From Clostridium_AD frigoriphilum (GTDB lineage: Bacteria > Bacillota > Clostridia > Clostridiales > Clostridiaceae), in contig NZ_JAZHFS010000021.1 in the NCBI RefSeq assembly GCF_036541405.1, forward strand, positions 26,608 through 90,607: DNA of 64,000 nucleotides, written 5' to 3'. The notes under the pieces were generated by a model. It was not told the DNA's origin, did no database searches, and was given only the letters and a program-made list of their open reading frames with translations. Below, piece after piece: positions 32,761-43,132 of the stretch. A program made the translations under genes and the position numbers. The first letter of the stretch is position 1; each line of letters begins with the position of its first letter.

Positions 32761-33663
32761 TTATTCTATTACAGCTGCCGCTCCTAAATTAGCTCCATTG
32801 TAATCATCAGCAATCTGCACTAGATACTTACCATATTCTGATTTCATTAAAGGCTCTGCTAATTTTAAAAGTTGCTCTCTGTTTATAAAACCACTTTTAT
32901 AAGCTATCTCTTCTATACAAGCTACATATAAACCTTGCCTAGTTTGTATTGCTTCAACAAAGTTAGCTGCATCTAAGAGTCCTCTATGAGTTCCCGTATC
33001 AAGCCATGCCATTCCTCTACCAAAAAGCTCAACCTTTAGTTTACCTAACCTTAAATATTCGTTATTTACTGCTGTTATTTCTATTTCTCCCCTTGCTGAT
33101 GGTTTAACATTTTTCGCTATTTCTATTACATTATTATCATAAAAATATAGACCAGGAACCGCATAATTAGATTTAGGTTTTAAAGGTTTTTCCTCTATAG
33201 ATACTACATTATTATTTTCATCAAATTCAACAACACCAAATTCAGTTGGATTGCTCACATGGTAACCAAAAATAGTAGCTCCTTCTCTTTCTGAAACTCT
33301 TTTTAATCTTTCAGTAAAACCATACCCATGGAAAATATTATCTCCAAGCACTAAAGCTACCTTATCGCTGCCTATAAAATCTTCTCCAATAATAAATGCA
33401 TCTGCAAGTCCTCTTGGTTCTTCTTGAACAGCATATTGTAATTTAAGACCTATATCACTTCCATCACCTAGCAACTCTTCAAATGTAACTACATCTCTAG
33501 GAGTTGAAATAATTAATATCTCTCTTATCCCTGCAAGCATCAATACAGATAATGGATAATATATCATCGGTTTGTCATAAATTGGGAGTATCTGTTTTGA
33601 TACTGCTTTTGTCACTGGGTAGAGTCTTGTGCCGGAACCTCCGGCTAGGATAATACCTTTCAT
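32761..33663 (-). CDS. rfbA: Glucose-1-phosphate thymidylyltransferase
   Basis: First step of dTDP-sugar synthesis. GGSGTRLYPVTKAVSKQ, LVLGDNIFHG and EEKPLKPKSNYAV are the RmlA motifs. Length 300 is typical. The order rfbA-C-B is intact, but no rfbD (dTDP-4-dehydrorhamnose reductase) is found in the window. Confidence 0.95.
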   Translation of the reverse strand: MKGIILAGGSGTRLYPVTKAVSKQILPIYDKPMIYYPLSVLMLAGIREILIISTPRDVVTFEELLGDGSDIGLKLQYAVQEEPRGLADAFIIGEDFIGSDKVALVLGDNIFHGYGFTERLKRVSEREGATIFGYHVSNPTEFGVVEFDENNNVVSIEEKPLKPKSNYAVPGLYFYDNNVIEIAKNVKPSARGEIEITAVNNEYLRLGKLKVELFGRGMAWLDTGTHRGLLDAANFVEAIQTRQGLYVACIEEIAYKSGFINREQLLKLAEPLMKSEYGKYLVQIADDYNGANLGAAAVIE

Positions 33664-33704
33664 GTTTTTCCTCCTTATAAATTTAAAATTTTGCCCCTAA
33701 TATT

Positions 33705-35228
33705 TTACTTTTTTGTTTTTCCGAGAATACCAATAATCAGACCCTTGCAATACTGATATTCTTCAGTTCCATGGAAGAATATGTAACATATTATATTTGG
33801 TATTATTAAACATATTATCCCATTAAATAATAATTGCACACATGCACTGTTAAAACGAATAAGTTCTGTTATCAAAAATGTTGGCAATGCACTTATAAAT
33901 GTAACTATAATGTACTTCAGGTAATCCTCAGCAAATTGAATTTTGCTCTTTTTTAATATTACTCCATAAACAAATTTAGGATAACTATAAAAATATAATG
34001 GGAAACTACTTACTATTGTTCCCATAAATACTCCCGCAAGGCCAAAAAATTTAACAAATAGTAGAGAAAATACTATATTTAATAATGATTCAACAATAGG
34101 AATAAATCTATCTTCATAAAATATTCCAGCTGCATTTTTAAATGTAATACACGTAGCTCTCATTCCAACTATATATAAGTTGATAACAAGAACGATTAAT
34201 ACAAATTTCGGAAGTATATAGCTTGTTCCAATCCACAAAGTTATAAACGGCTCTACCATACATAAAACGGATATCGAAACGAAGGTGAATATCCAAGAAT
34301 TAAGTAATAACATGTTTTTATATACTCTATATGCTTGTATAGAATCATCCTCTATTAATAAATTACCGACTGTAGCAGTAATTGAGTTAAACGCTTGAGA
34401 AAACAAACTATTTACAGCTAAGATAATCATATTGTAATTTGAATATAATCCAACGGTTACAACCCCTAACGTCATCGATATAATAATATTGTCAGTTCCT
34501 AGTACAACAGCTGACCCAATTTGATGAAAAAATAAGCCTTTAACCTTTTTTATAATATTATCTCTTATAAAAGAATTTAGAGGTTGTATATTTTTTTCTT
34601 TCAAAAAGCTATATCTTTTATTTGCTAAAATTGTTATGGTTAGATTCTCAATAATTCTACAGATTATCTTTATAATTAGATATGCTACATAATTCTTATA
34701 GATCAACAGCAATGATATCTGTAAGGCATTTATTAATATTAGATATGCAATATGAACTATATTAATTACATATGTTTTTTGATCTGCATAAAATATAGAA
34801 CGCTTGTATGATAAGAAATATGAGAAAACTGTATCCATTAGGTATAAAATAAATATAAAACGTATATTCTCAATTATCGATATTTCCCCAACAATAATAT
34901 TTAAAAAAGGAAGAATGCAAAGTCCAAGAATAAAAACAATAAATGCAATTATTCTATATATTTTTTTATAATACTTCATTATTGATTTTATACTTTCTTT
35001 ATCATTTTCTGCTAAAGGTCTATATAAATTATAGATAATCGCAGATCCAAAACCTAACTCAACTATAGCTAATATCGAAATAATGTTTCCGAATAATCCA
35101 TTTAATCCAAGATACTGATTTCCTAATGTTTTTATAAAAATAGCTTGTGATATAAACCCGATTAGTATTGTTATTATATACATAATTATTGATACTACTG
35201 CATTTACTATTGATTCTCTTGATCTCAA
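33705..35228 (-). CDS. wzx: Wzx-type oligosaccharide flippase
   Basis: 507 residues with 12-14 membrane segments. The N-terminal block (FISQAIFIKTLGNQYLGLNG) is typical of the polysaccharide transporter (PST) family, which moves lipid-linked repeat units across the membrane. It is in the same operon as a polymerase and transferases, which supports the assignment. Confidence 0.87.
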   Translation of the reverse strand: MRSRESIVNAVVSIIMYIITILIGFISQAIFIKTLGNQYLGLNGLFGNIISILAIVELGFGSAIIYNLYRPLAENDKESIKSIMKYYKKIYRIIAFIVFILGLCILPFLNIIVGEISIIENIRFIFILYLMDTVFSYFLSYKRSIFYADQKTYVINIVHIAYLILINALQISLLLIYKNYVAYLIIKIICRIIENLTITILANKRYSFLKEKNIQPLNSFIRDNIIKKVKGLFFHQIGSAVVLGTDNIIISMTLGVVTVGLYSNYNMIILAVNSLFSQAFNSITATVGNLLIEDDSIQAYRVYKNMLLLNSWIFTFVSISVLCMVEPFITLWIGTSYILPKFVLIVLVINLYIVGMRATCITFKNAAGIFYEDRFIPIVESLLNIVFSLLFVKFFGLAGVFMGTIVSSFPLYFYSYPKFVYGVILKKSKIQFAEDYLKYIIVTFISALPTFLITELIRFNSACVQLLFNGIICLIIPNIICYIFFHGTEEYQYCKGLIIGILGKTKK

Positions 35229-35300
35229 TTTATTTTTCCTTTCTAGCTTACTATTTATTAAAACGATTTTAATATTAATCTTTTTATTGCACCATAAAAA

Positions 35301-36290
35301 CTATTTAGTATTCCTATATTTTAATAAACATAATAAATGAAATAAGTAAATTTTTTTCTTTTCTAATAAGAATTTAATTAACCAGTGCTTAATTGATTTT
35401 TCCTTACATTTTATCAGTAACTTTTGAAATCTATCTTCTAATGTGTAAATCTTTAAAATAGAATATTTTTCTCTAATAGTTAAATTTGATTTTCTATATA
35501 CCGAATCCATACAGCCTAGAAATCTATGCTCATAACTGTAATTTACAATATTAATATTTTTGATTTCACTATTATTTGCATTTAAAAATTTTATTATTTT
35601 ATTATATAATTTCCAAGTTGCATCAAATGCATTACTATTATATTTGCTAATTAAGCTCTGATCATGCTGTACATAGTAATAAAAATTTTCAGTTATCCCT
35701 GAAATTTTCTCACACTTTAACAAATAATCAAATACAAACATTGCATCTTCACAAATTGAATAATCCTCATCAAACTTTATGTCATACTTGTTAATAATAG
35801 TTCTCTTGTATAATTTATTATATGGTCCATATAATAATAATTTTTCAAATGATTCCATAAAATAGTTTTGGACAAATTCTTTAGAATTGCAAATAAAAGA
35901 TGACTCATATGTTTTGTCTTCATTTTTATCTTTAAATTCATATGTAAATCCTGATATTAATAGATCTGTATTTTTTAATGATTCAGCACATTTATCAATC
36001 ATTTTTGAATCAATATAATCATCACTATCGACAAAAGTTATATAATCACCTATAGAATTTTTAATACCATTATTCCTTGCTGCACTCACACCGCTGTTAG
36101 ATTGATTAATCACTTTTATTCTATTATCCAATTTTTTATATTTCTGAATAATATTAAGACTTCCATCAGTTGATCCGTCATTTATAAAAACAATCTCAAT
36201 ATCCCTATAAGATTGATTAATTATACTTTCAATACATTTTTTAATATACTTTTCACTATTATAAACAGGTACAATAACACTAATTTTCAT
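35301..36290 (-). CDS. Family 2 glycosyltransferase
   Basis: A GT2 A-domain with VSVIVPVYN-like KISVIVPVYNSEKYI, IVFINDGSTDGSLNII, NSGVSAARNNGIKNS and VDSDDYID (DxD). It adds one sugar to the lipid-linked repeat unit on the cytoplasmic side. Donor and linkage cannot be told. 329 residues, with a basic C-terminus. Confidence 0.87.
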   Translation of the reverse strand: MKISVIVPVYNSEKYIKKCIESIINQSYRDIEIVFINDGSTDGSLNIIQKYKKLDNRIKVINQSNSGVSAARNNGIKNSIGDYITFVDSDDYIDSKMIDKCAESLKNTDLLISGFTYEFKDKNEDKTYESSFICNSKEFVQNYFMESFEKLLLYGPYNKLYKRTIINKYDIKFDEDYSICEDAMFVFDYLLKCEKISGITENFYYYVQHDQSLISKYNSNAFDATWKLYNKIIKFLNANNSEIKNINIVNYSYEHRFLGCMDSVYRKSNLTIREKYSILKIYTLEDRFQKLLIKCKEKSIKHWLIKFLLEKKKIYLFHLLCLLKYRNTK

Positions 36291-36349
36291 TTTATCCTCC
36301 TTCTTTTGTATTATAATACTAAATTAGAGACTGATATTTTTTTTCCTTA

Positions 36350-37531
36350 TCATATGTTACTATATTTAATACTTCTATTTCTTCTTCTGTTAATTAATGA
36401 AAATATTAAACATAACATTATAGGTATAGCTATTCCATCAAGCATTATCATATTATCAAAAAGTGATAATACCCCAACAGTTGAATATAAGCATAAAAAT
36501 ATAGTCTTGTATTGTGAACCTCGCACTATTAGAAATCCAATAAGAAACATTAACCAATAAATAATTAGATACCCTAAAATACCCATCCAACCAAATTCGA
36601 TATACGAAATTGAATATGCAGTAGATACATTAAATGTGTAATTAATTAAATACATTCCACGATACATTACGATTTTATCCATATCAATTAATTTCTTTTG
36701 CATTGATTGGGGAAAAAAATTGTAAACTATAAATTCCCTTAGATTACCTCCTGCAAATTGATTATTAATAATATTATTTAGATTTGCTATTGGGCTTGCA
36801 ACATAAATATATGTCCAAAAATATTCGTTAGGAATAATTGATTTTCTAAACTTTTCTGTAGCAGAACCTGAATTAAGTATTTCATTACTTTTTTCAGTCT
36901 TGCTTTGAAATTCTGATTGATTTCTTAGGTTTCCTACATATCCAAAAGCATATAAGCTAATTGATAATACTATCATTAATGTAATTAAATTTTTTATCTT
37001 AAACTTAATCTTCTTACTAGAACAGTAAAGTAATACACATGATAATGCTATCACAACAAATCCTCCACGCCCCATACTAAATAAAAGTGGAATTAATAAA
37101 ACTATAATATATTTAAAATCTTTTTTATCCTTAAAAGAAATATATTGGTAAAATACATAAATTATATAAAATGTATTTATTGACATTAGTAAAGGATAAA
37201 ATGTTGGTATCATCTTTAAATATCTATAAGAAATTCCTACTCCAAATAAACCATTTATTATCGGTATTTGTCCTGCATATATATAGTTAATTAAATAAGC
37301 TACATAAATAAAAATAATGATTTTGTTTATTCTATTATTTCTTTTAATTTTCTTTTCAAATTTAAACTCTCCTTTAAAAATATGACCCATAATTAAATTA
37401 AATAAATTAATAAGCAATATGAATAAATATAATTTTGCATCTAAATTATTATAATATCCTGACCACTTCAAAGAAAATGTTAAAATAACTACTATAAATG
37501 ATGTTATTGATACATAAAAAGGATTAATCAT
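36350..37531 (-). CDS. wzy: O-antigen/capsule polymerase (Wzy-like)
   Basis: About ten membrane segments with a large outside loop (residues 190-290, with RKSIIPNEYFW and RGMYLINYTF). Sequence is otherwise weakly conserved, as is normal for Wzy. It is assigned by topology and position between transferases and the flippase. RGGFVVIALS in a central loop resembles the motif of oligosaccharide repeat unit polymerases. Confidence 0.72.
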   Translation of the reverse strand: MINPFYVSITSFIVVILTFSLKWSGYYNNLDAKLYLFILLINLFNLIMGHIFKGEFKFEKKIKRNNRINKIIIFIYVAYLINYIYAGQIPIINGLFGVGISYRYLKMIPTFYPLLMSINTFYIIYVFYQYISFKDKKDFKYIIVLLIPLLFSMGRGGFVVIALSCVLLYCSSKKIKFKIKNLITLMIVLSISLYAFGYVGNLRNQSEFQSKTEKSNEILNSGSATEKFRKSIIPNEYFWTYIYVASPIANLNNIINNQFAGGNLREFIVYNFFPQSMQKKLIDMDKIVMYRGMYLINYTFNVSTAYSISYIEFGWMGILGYLIIYWLMFLIGFLIVRGSQYKTIFLCLYSTVGVLSLFDNMIMLDGIAIPIMLCLIFSLINRRRNRSIKYSNI

Positions 37532-37649
37532 ACTTACCTCACCCTACTTTGACTTTTTATATTTGAACTTTCATTCCATAACTATTAAACTAATAATCAT
37601 ATCTTTCTGCACATTTTCCATTTATAAATTAAATATCTATATCATCCAA

Positions 37650-38513
37650 CTACTTTTCTTTGCAAAACTCCTTCATTAGATTTATGTTATTTTTACAGAT
37701 TCCATATTTTTTACTATGTGTAACTTTATAGATTATCATTTTAAAATAGTTATATCTAATTTGACTATTAATCATCTTTTTAAAATTAAGCCCATACTTA
37801 CCACAATAATATTTTTGGGACTCCATTCTTCTTTCTAAATCGATTTGTTTATTGCTTACAGTTTTCCCTTCCAAATGAATTATACTTTTTTCTTTAAAAT
37901 AAGCCATTTTCTTTTTTAGGCACTTAATTCGCCTAGCCAAATCTGCTTCCTCACTATACATGAAAATATTTTCATCGAACATACCACAATCATAAAATAC
38001 CTCTTTATTCATAAAAATATCAGCCCCAATTATGCACATCTTACCATCAATGAAGAGATCCAATTTCCTACACAGTTTGATAATTTGATTATCTATAAAT
38101 CCGCATTTATCAATATACTGAAATGAAGTATTTCTATTATATTTGAGGTCAACCAACTTTACACCAAATCCACCTAACTCCTTATCCTGTTCAAACTTAT
38201 CAATTGCGAATTTAAATATAGGTTCTATTAGTATGGTATCGGGATTAAGAAACAACAAGTATTTTCCTTTTGCAAATGTGACCCCAACATTATTAGCTTC
38301 ACCAAACCCATTATTGTCATTCTTTACAATCTTAACCTCTGTATATTTTTGTTGGATATAATCAAAAATATTACTCTCCGGACTATTATCTACAACAATA
38401 ACTTCCAATTTGTTTCCTATATCATTGAATTTATATATCGACTCTATACAATCAATAAGTATCTGTAAATTATTATAGCTAACTGTAATAACCGAAATTT
38501 CAACATGACTCAT
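37650..38513 (-). CDS. Rhamnosyltransferase-like family 2 glycosyltransferase
   Basis: GT2 of the WbbL/RfbF-like subgroup: VITVSYNNLQILIDCIESI, VVDNSPESNI, NNGFGEANNVGV, LFLNPDT and the late MYSEEADLARRIK. Family members often transfer dTDP-rhamnose, and dTDP-sugar genes are in the same operon, but the donor is inferred. Confidence 0.82.
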   Translation of the reverse strand: MSHVEISVITVSYNNLQILIDCIESIYKFNDIGNKLEVIVVDNSPESNIFDYIQQKYTEVKIVKNDNNGFGEANNVGVTFAKGKYLLFLNPDTILIEPIFKFAIDKFEQDKELGGFGVKLVDLKYNRNTSFQYIDKCGFIDNQIIKLCRKLDLFIDGKMCIIGADIFMNKEVFYDCGMFDENIFMYSEEADLARRIKCLKKKMAYFKEKSIIHLEGKTVSNKQIDLERRMESQKYYCGKYGLNFKKMINSQIRYNYFKMIIYKVTHSKKYGICKNNINLMKEFCKEK

Positions 38514-38562
38514 GTTTGCTATCCTCCCGTTTAGGTGAAAATCAACTTATAAAGTGAAATAT

Positions 38563-39390
38563 TCAACGCAATTTTGTTATTAAAATTCTTCTTATGTATT
38601 TAACCCAATAAAACACTCTCAAAAATGCATAAAACCCACTACTAATTACTAAATCTCTTTTTAATTCTTTAATATTTTTTATATTACCTTCATACATTTT
38701 TTTTAAATTAGCAGATAATCCACTAAATCCAAATCCTGGTTTACCACCACCATAACAAACCATTTGTACCGGTAAATGATAATAATTATAATGAGTACAT
38801 ATTTTTAAAAAATAATTACCATCTTCAGCGTAGCTTTGCTTCTCATCATATCCACCTATTTTTTCAAAAATATTTTTCTTAAAAATTGCTACTGATGTTT
38901 GTGGAAACATTTTTAAGCATACATCCTTTACATCCGCTTTATACAAACCTTTAATCCTTTTCCACAATATTTTTAGTCCTCTATTATCAATATCACCACC
39001 TAAAAAATCTATTTCAGGATGCTCCTGTATAGTTTTTAGCTGTATTTCAATTTTTTCAGGTAACCACTCATCATCTGAATCAAGGAGAGCTATCCACTCA
39101 CCTTTAGCAACCTTCATACCTGAATTCCTTGCAGCTGAAACTCTCCCATTAGGTTTATTAATAATGACAATTGGCATATCTTCATTATCTTCTATGTATT
39201 TTTTAACTATATTTAATGAATTATCTATCGACCCATCATTAATAACTATAATCTCAAGTATTTGTTCAAATGCTGTTTGATTTTTAATAGAATTTAGTGC
39301 ATTAATAATTGTATCTTTACTATTATACATAGGAATTACAACAGATATATTAATTAAATTCATCTCCCTTGCCATGTAATCTTTCGCCAT
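38563..39390 (-). CDS. Family 2 glycosyltransferase
   Basis: Motifs ISVVIPMYNSKDTIINAL, IIVINDGSIDNS, NGRVSAARNSGMKVA and LDSDDEW. The start is uncertain: the frame opens at 39390, and ATG codons at 39375 and 39363 are in frame, but AGGGAG touches the last one, leaving no spacing. It is 7 bases after the acetyltransferase gene, so translation may be coupled. Confidence 0.85.
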   Translation of the reverse strand: MAKDYMAREMNLINISVVIPMYNSKDTIINALNSIKNQTAFEQILEIIVINDGSIDNSLNIVKKYIEDNEDMPIVIINKPNGRVSAARNSGMKVAKGEWIALLDSDDEWLPEKIEIQLKTIQEHPEIDFLGGDIDNRGLKILWKRIKGLYKADVKDVCLKMFPQTSVAIFKKNIFEKIGGYDEKQSYAEDGNYFLKICTHYNYYHLPVQMVCYGGGKPGFGFSGLSANLKKMYEGNIKNIKELKRDLVISSGFYAFLRVFYWVKYIRRILITKLR

Positions 39391-39397
39391 TCAATAA

Positions 39398-39991
39398 TTA
39401 GATTTTTTCCCAAGTACCAGTATCAGATTTATATCTTTTTCTTACTTTAGCTGGAGTCCCTGCAACAATACAGTTATCAGGTACATCCCTATTTACCACT
39501 GAATTTGCTGCAATTATGCAACCATTTCCAATATTCACTCCTAGCAAAATACAGACATTCTCACCAATCCAAACATTATTTCCAATACTAACGGGTTTCA
39601 TATAAAGTGGTCTCTCATCTGGTGGAACATCTGGTGATGAATCGATTGATGTATTAGAATAATCTCCATGACTTGTATCACTTATAAATATCTTTGAAGC
39701 CATCAAACAATTATCACCTATTATGACTTTTTCATTTGCCACTATATGAACATTATCTCCAAGTTTGCAGTTTTTTCCGATAAAAAGTTTTTTTGAATTA
39801 TCATTCGCGTCTCCAAGCAAATCAAATCTGCAATTATGACCAGTAGTAAGACCTATATCAAATTGTAACCGAACTTTACCCCTGCAATAGAAGGGTCTTC
39901 TAATTAATCTTGCACCTTTATAAAACATCTTTGTAGCAACCAAAGCATATGCTGTTGATATAGTTTCTGATAATGAATACTTATTTTCCAT
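39398..39991 (-). CDS. Hexapeptide-repeat acetyltransferase
   Basis: Left-handed beta-helix signature from about residue 70 on: IGKNCKLGDNVHIV, IGDNCLMASKIFISD, VSIGNNVWIGENVCIL and IGNGCIIAANSVV. SDTSHGDY has the catalytic His region of WcaF/maltose O-acetyltransferase-like enzymes. It probably O-acetylates a repeat-unit sugar. GGGAGG is well placed. Confidence 0.85.
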   Translation of the reverse strand: MENKYSLSETISTAYALVATKMFYKGARLIRRPFYCRGKVRLQFDIGLTTGHNCRFDLLGDANDNSKKLFIGKNCKLGDNVHIVANEKVIIGDNCLMASKIFISDTSHGDYSNTSIDSSPDVPPDERPLYMKPVSIGNNVWIGENVCILLGVNIGNGCIIAANSVVNRDVPDNCIVAGTPAKVRKRYKSDTGTWEKI

Positions 39992-40045
39992 TGACTGCCT
40001 CCCTATATCATTGCTATTAGTACTACAGCATTATTTCACACTAAC

Positions 40046-41056
40046 TTATCTAAAATAATTATTGTCTTCCTCATTTATAATTGTTGCTATCCAACTATGT
40101 AAACTATATTTTGTATATATATCCTCACTTATAGGTTCATACTTATGTTTAATAAACTGTTCTATCTCTTCCAAGCTATACTTGTCCATAACAAATATAT
40201 TATTTTCATTATAAAAATCATATTTTCTTATATTTGTATTAGTCGTGATCATCTTTCTTTTGGCACCAAGAGTTTCAATAGTTCTCATAGTCAAACCACT
40301 TTGCCTATTATGTTGCATATCAAACACAGTGTTAGATTTCTTAAGAACATCTATATTTTCTTGTTCAGATAAAGGTATAAATTTAAATTCACCGCTCTTT
40401 GCACCTTTGAATTCTGGTACAAACATCTTATTGTACACGAACTGTAGCTTATTCAAAAACATATACGAAAATACACGGATACCTTTTGACTCAAGCTTTG
40501 GAAACAACTCGTTCATTCTTTTATAACGGTTAGGATGAGCTGTACATACGCTTACAATGTCGTATTTTCTTTCTTGAGCATTTTCTTTTCCTACTTCTTC
40601 ATATTCTTTACAATAAAATAGTGGCATAAAATAAAGATTATCAATGCTATCGCAGTCATCTAAATCAAAAGAATATGACTTATCGAATATTGGAATCAGT
40701 TTTTTACTGTTTGGATATAGTGTAAGCGAATCCCACATATATAAAACAAATCTTGCTGACTTTTGGCTTTCTCTTAACTGTTTAATCATTACTGGAGTAA
40801 ATACTTTACAGTTTATGATGAATACTAAATCATATTTTTCTTCTTTTGTTTCAGACATAATCTTGTCAAAATATCTTTGAATTAGAGAACTCATTAAACT
40901 TTTTTTAATTTTAATAAGTCCTTTAACAAAAGAGCTTTCACTTGGTCTATCATTATAATAATCAACGAAATAACCCTGCTTTTCAAATTCTGAAACAATC
41001 TTCTCATGGTAATTAAATATTGGAGTACCTATGTACAACACCTTTTTATTGTTCAT
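40046..41056 (-). CDS. Predicted glycosyltransferase (GT-B type), capsule cluster
   Basis: 336 residues, not firmly assigned. VLYIGTPIFNYHEKIVSEFEKQ and the C-terminal SGLTMRTIETLGAKRKMITTN (a Glu-containing donor loop) resemble the two halves of GT-B enzymes of the CgeB/WaaH-like kind. No membrane segments. Its place in the operon supports a sugar-transfer role. Confidence 0.65.
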   Translation of the reverse strand: MNNKKVLYIGTPIFNYHEKIVSEFEKQGYFVDYYNDRPSESSFVKGLIKIKKSLMSSLIQRYFDKIMSETKEEKYDLVFIINCKVFTPVMIKQLRESQKSARFVLYMWDSLTLYPNSKKLIPIFDKSYSFDLDDCDSIDNLYFMPLFYCKEYEEVGKENAQERKYDIVSVCTAHPNRYKRMNELFPKLESKGIRVFSYMFLNKLQFVYNKMFVPEFKGAKSGEFKFIPLSEQENIDVLKKSNTVFDMQHNRQSGLTMRTIETLGAKRKMITTNTNIRKYDFYNENNIFVMDKYSLEEIEQFIKHKYEPISEDIYTKYSLHSWIATIINEEDNNYFR

Positions 41057-41062
41057 CGTAAT

Positions 41063-42223
41063 TTACCTCTTAGCCTGAATTAACATTCCAGTTTCTTTCA
41101 TTTCATCTATAGAATGCTCAAAAAGATCATCTGATTTTTCTAAACCTTTTTCTTTATTTTGCTTTTTTACCCATGATGTAAATTCTTCCATGCCTTTTTC
41201 AAATGTATATTCAGGTTTAAACTCACATAAGATTTTAGCTCTATTTGTATCTGCAATATTATGCCTAATATCTCCTTTTCTAAAATCTCCTGAAACGATT
41301 ATTTCTGAATTTGAGCTATATAATTTTTTAAAAGTCTCTGCTAATTGCATAACAGAAATTTTTTCTCCAGTACCTACATTAATATGCTGGTAGTTCGTAG
41401 CAACATTCTCAAGTGCGTTACAAGTGATAGCTGCAACATCACTGACATGAACAAAGTCCCTACTTTCTTTACCATCCTCAAAAATATTCAAGTTCTGATT
41501 TTTTAATAACAACTTAGAGAATATTGAAAGGATACCTGTATATGGATTGTTAAGTGACTGACCTGCTCCATACACGTTTTGATATCTAAAGATAGTATAT
41601 GGTATATTCATTGTAGGACACATTACCTCAAGCATTTTTTCCTGTGCAAGTTTCGTATATGCATAAAAAGAAATAGGCGTTAAAGGACACTCTTCTGTTG
41701 TATTTCTTAGTTCTACTTCTCCGCCGCATACAGGACATTTTGCTTCAAAATCTCCACCCTTCATATCATCTATATCTCTTGATTTAGGAACAACAATCCC
41801 ATGTTTTATGCAACAATACATCCCTTCTCCATAAACAGAACGTGATGAAGAAAGTATTATTTTTTTAATAGGAAACTTATTCTTTAATATGACTTCTAAC
41901 AAATTAGATGTACCCTTGATATTAACATCGGTATATCTATTAATTTCATACATCGATTGGCCTGTCCCTGTTTCAGCAGCAAGATGTATAATATAATCCA
42001 CACCTTCTAACGCTTCTTTTAAATCTTCAGAGTTACGAACATCACCTTTTATTACTTTACATTTGTCTTTTATATTTTGATATAAATAGGATTCTTTATA
42101 ATTATCTCCATGAATCTGTGGTGAAAAATTATCTAAAACAACAACCTCATATTTTTTATTTATATTTTCAACAATTGCATTTCCTATAAAACCTGAACCA
42201 CCTGTAACAAGTACTCTTTTCAT
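41063..42223 (-). CDS. NAD-dependent sugar 4-epimerase with Cys-rich insert (WbiB-like)
   Basis: Extended short-chain dehydrogenase: RVLVTGGSGFIGNAIVEN, SSSRSVYGEG and YAYTKLAQEK (YxxxK). Between them is an insert with CCIKHG and CPVCGG that could bind zinc. This insert occurs in dTDP-L-rhamnose 4-epimerase-like proteins that make dTDP-6-deoxy-L-talose. The ATG at 42223 (MKRVLVTGG) is chosen; the frame extends to 42280 but that part is not conserved. Substrate assignment is by analogy. Confidence 0.75.
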   Translation of the reverse strand: MKRVLVTGGSGFIGNAIVENINKKYEVVVLDNFSPQIHGDNYKESYLYQNIKDKCKVIKGDVRNSEDLKEALEGVDYIIHLAAETGTGQSMYEINRYTDVNIKGTSNLLEVILKNKFPIKKIILSSSRSVYGEGMYCCIKHGIVVPKSRDIDDMKGGDFEAKCPVCGGEVELRNTTEECPLTPISFYAYTKLAQEKMLEVMCPTMNIPYTIFRYQNVYGAGQSLNNPYTGILSIFSKLLLKNQNLNIFEDGKESRDFVHVSDVAAITCNALENVATNYQHINVGTGEKISVMQLAETFKKLYSSNSEIIVSGDFRKGDIRHNIADTNRAKILCEFKPEYTFEKGMEEFTSWVKKQNKEKGLEKSDDLFEHSIDEMKETGMLIQAKR

Positions 42224-42333
42224 AATTAAAAGCTTCCTTCCTAGTATTTTCATTTTTAATTTTTCATTCGTTTTATGCATATCCTGTAGATTTAAATGTT
42301 GTCTCTCCTATATTTGTTTATATCACCTCACAT

Positions 42334-42972
42334 TTATACTGATAAATCTTCATGCCTATTAGCTTGGCTTCTCTCTTGACTTATTTCTTCATCTCTTGCC
42401 TTGATTATTGAACCTTCAAGGATTCCTTCTGCTCTTAAAACCTTAAACACAGTTCTAAATATTATTAATGCATCTAATTTAAGCGACTTATTGTTTAGAT
42501 AATATGCGTCATGCCTTGTTTTCTCATGATCATCGTTATTATCTCGACCATTAATTTGAGCCCACCCTGTAATTCCTGGACGCAGTGTATGAACTCCTAC
42601 CTTTGTTCTTAACTCCTTAAGTTCATACTGATTATATAAAGCAGGTCTTGGTCCTACAAGTACCATATCCCCTTTAATAATGTTGATTATTTGTGGAAGT
42701 TCATCCATACTTGTTTTACGTAGAATCTTCCCACTTGTCGTTACATAACTTTTTGATTTATCTAATTTGTCTGTTGCAACATTTGGAGTTCCCACCTTCA
42801 TTGTCCTAAACTTATAAAATTTAAATAATTCATTGTTTTTACCTATTCTCACCTGAGTAAAAAAGACTGGACCTTTTGAATTCAACTTTATTATTACCCC
42901 TACAATAATAAATAATGGCGATAATAATACCAATAATACTAAACTAACAATAACATTTAGAAATTTTTTCAT
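42334..42972 (-). CDS. Phosphoglycosyl transferase (PglC/WcaJ C-terminal type)
   Basis: Starts repeat-unit assembly by moving a sugar-phosphate from UDP-sugar to undecaprenyl phosphate. One N-terminal membrane (re-entrant) helix, then FYKFRTMKVGTPN, LRKTSMDELPQIINIIKGDMV with the catalytic Asp-Glu pair, LVGPRPAL and LRPGITGWAQINGRD. The 212-residue length matches the small PglC-like form, without the Rossmann part. Confidence 0.9.
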   Translation of the reverse strand: MKKFLNVIVSLVLLVLLSPLFIIVGVIIKLNSKGPVFFTQVRIGKNNELFKFYKFRTMKVGTPNVATDKLDKSKSYVTTSGKILRKTSMDELPQIINIIKGDMVLVGPRPALYNQYELKELRTKVGVHTLRPGITGWAQINGRDNNDDHEKTRHDAYYLNNKSLKLDALIIFRTVFKVLRAEGILEGSIIKARDEEISQERSQANRHEDLSV

Positions 42973-43030
42973 AATACCGCCCCCCCTAAATCATTTTTAT
43001 CCTGTAATGTTAATTGTTTCACAGCTGATC

Positions 43031-43132
43031 ACGCTACGAAGTAGACGCCTACAGTTGCGAAGCAGATGATTACGGCTGTGAAACAGCCGACTATGGCTGC
43101 GACGCAGACGCGGCTACTCCATAGCCGACTCT
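43031..43132. repeat. Tandem array of five ~21-bp hairpin units
   Basis: Units begin at about 43031, 43051, 43072, 43093 and 43112. A rough consensus is ACGGCTGCGAAGCAGACGACT in shorter pieces: ACGGCTGC, GAA, GCAG, ACGACT. Each unit has short inverted arms (CTAC/GTAG, TTGC/GCAG, GGCTGT/ACAGCC, CTGC/GCAG, GGCTA/TAGCC). The arms change together while the pairing is kept. It is GC-rich in a very AT-rich region and overlaps the last seven codons of the capD-like gene. Confidence 0.75.

Noticed and set aside
43031..43132. Possible CRISPR array
   Set aside because: Units of about 21 bp follow one another without spacers and no cas genes are present.
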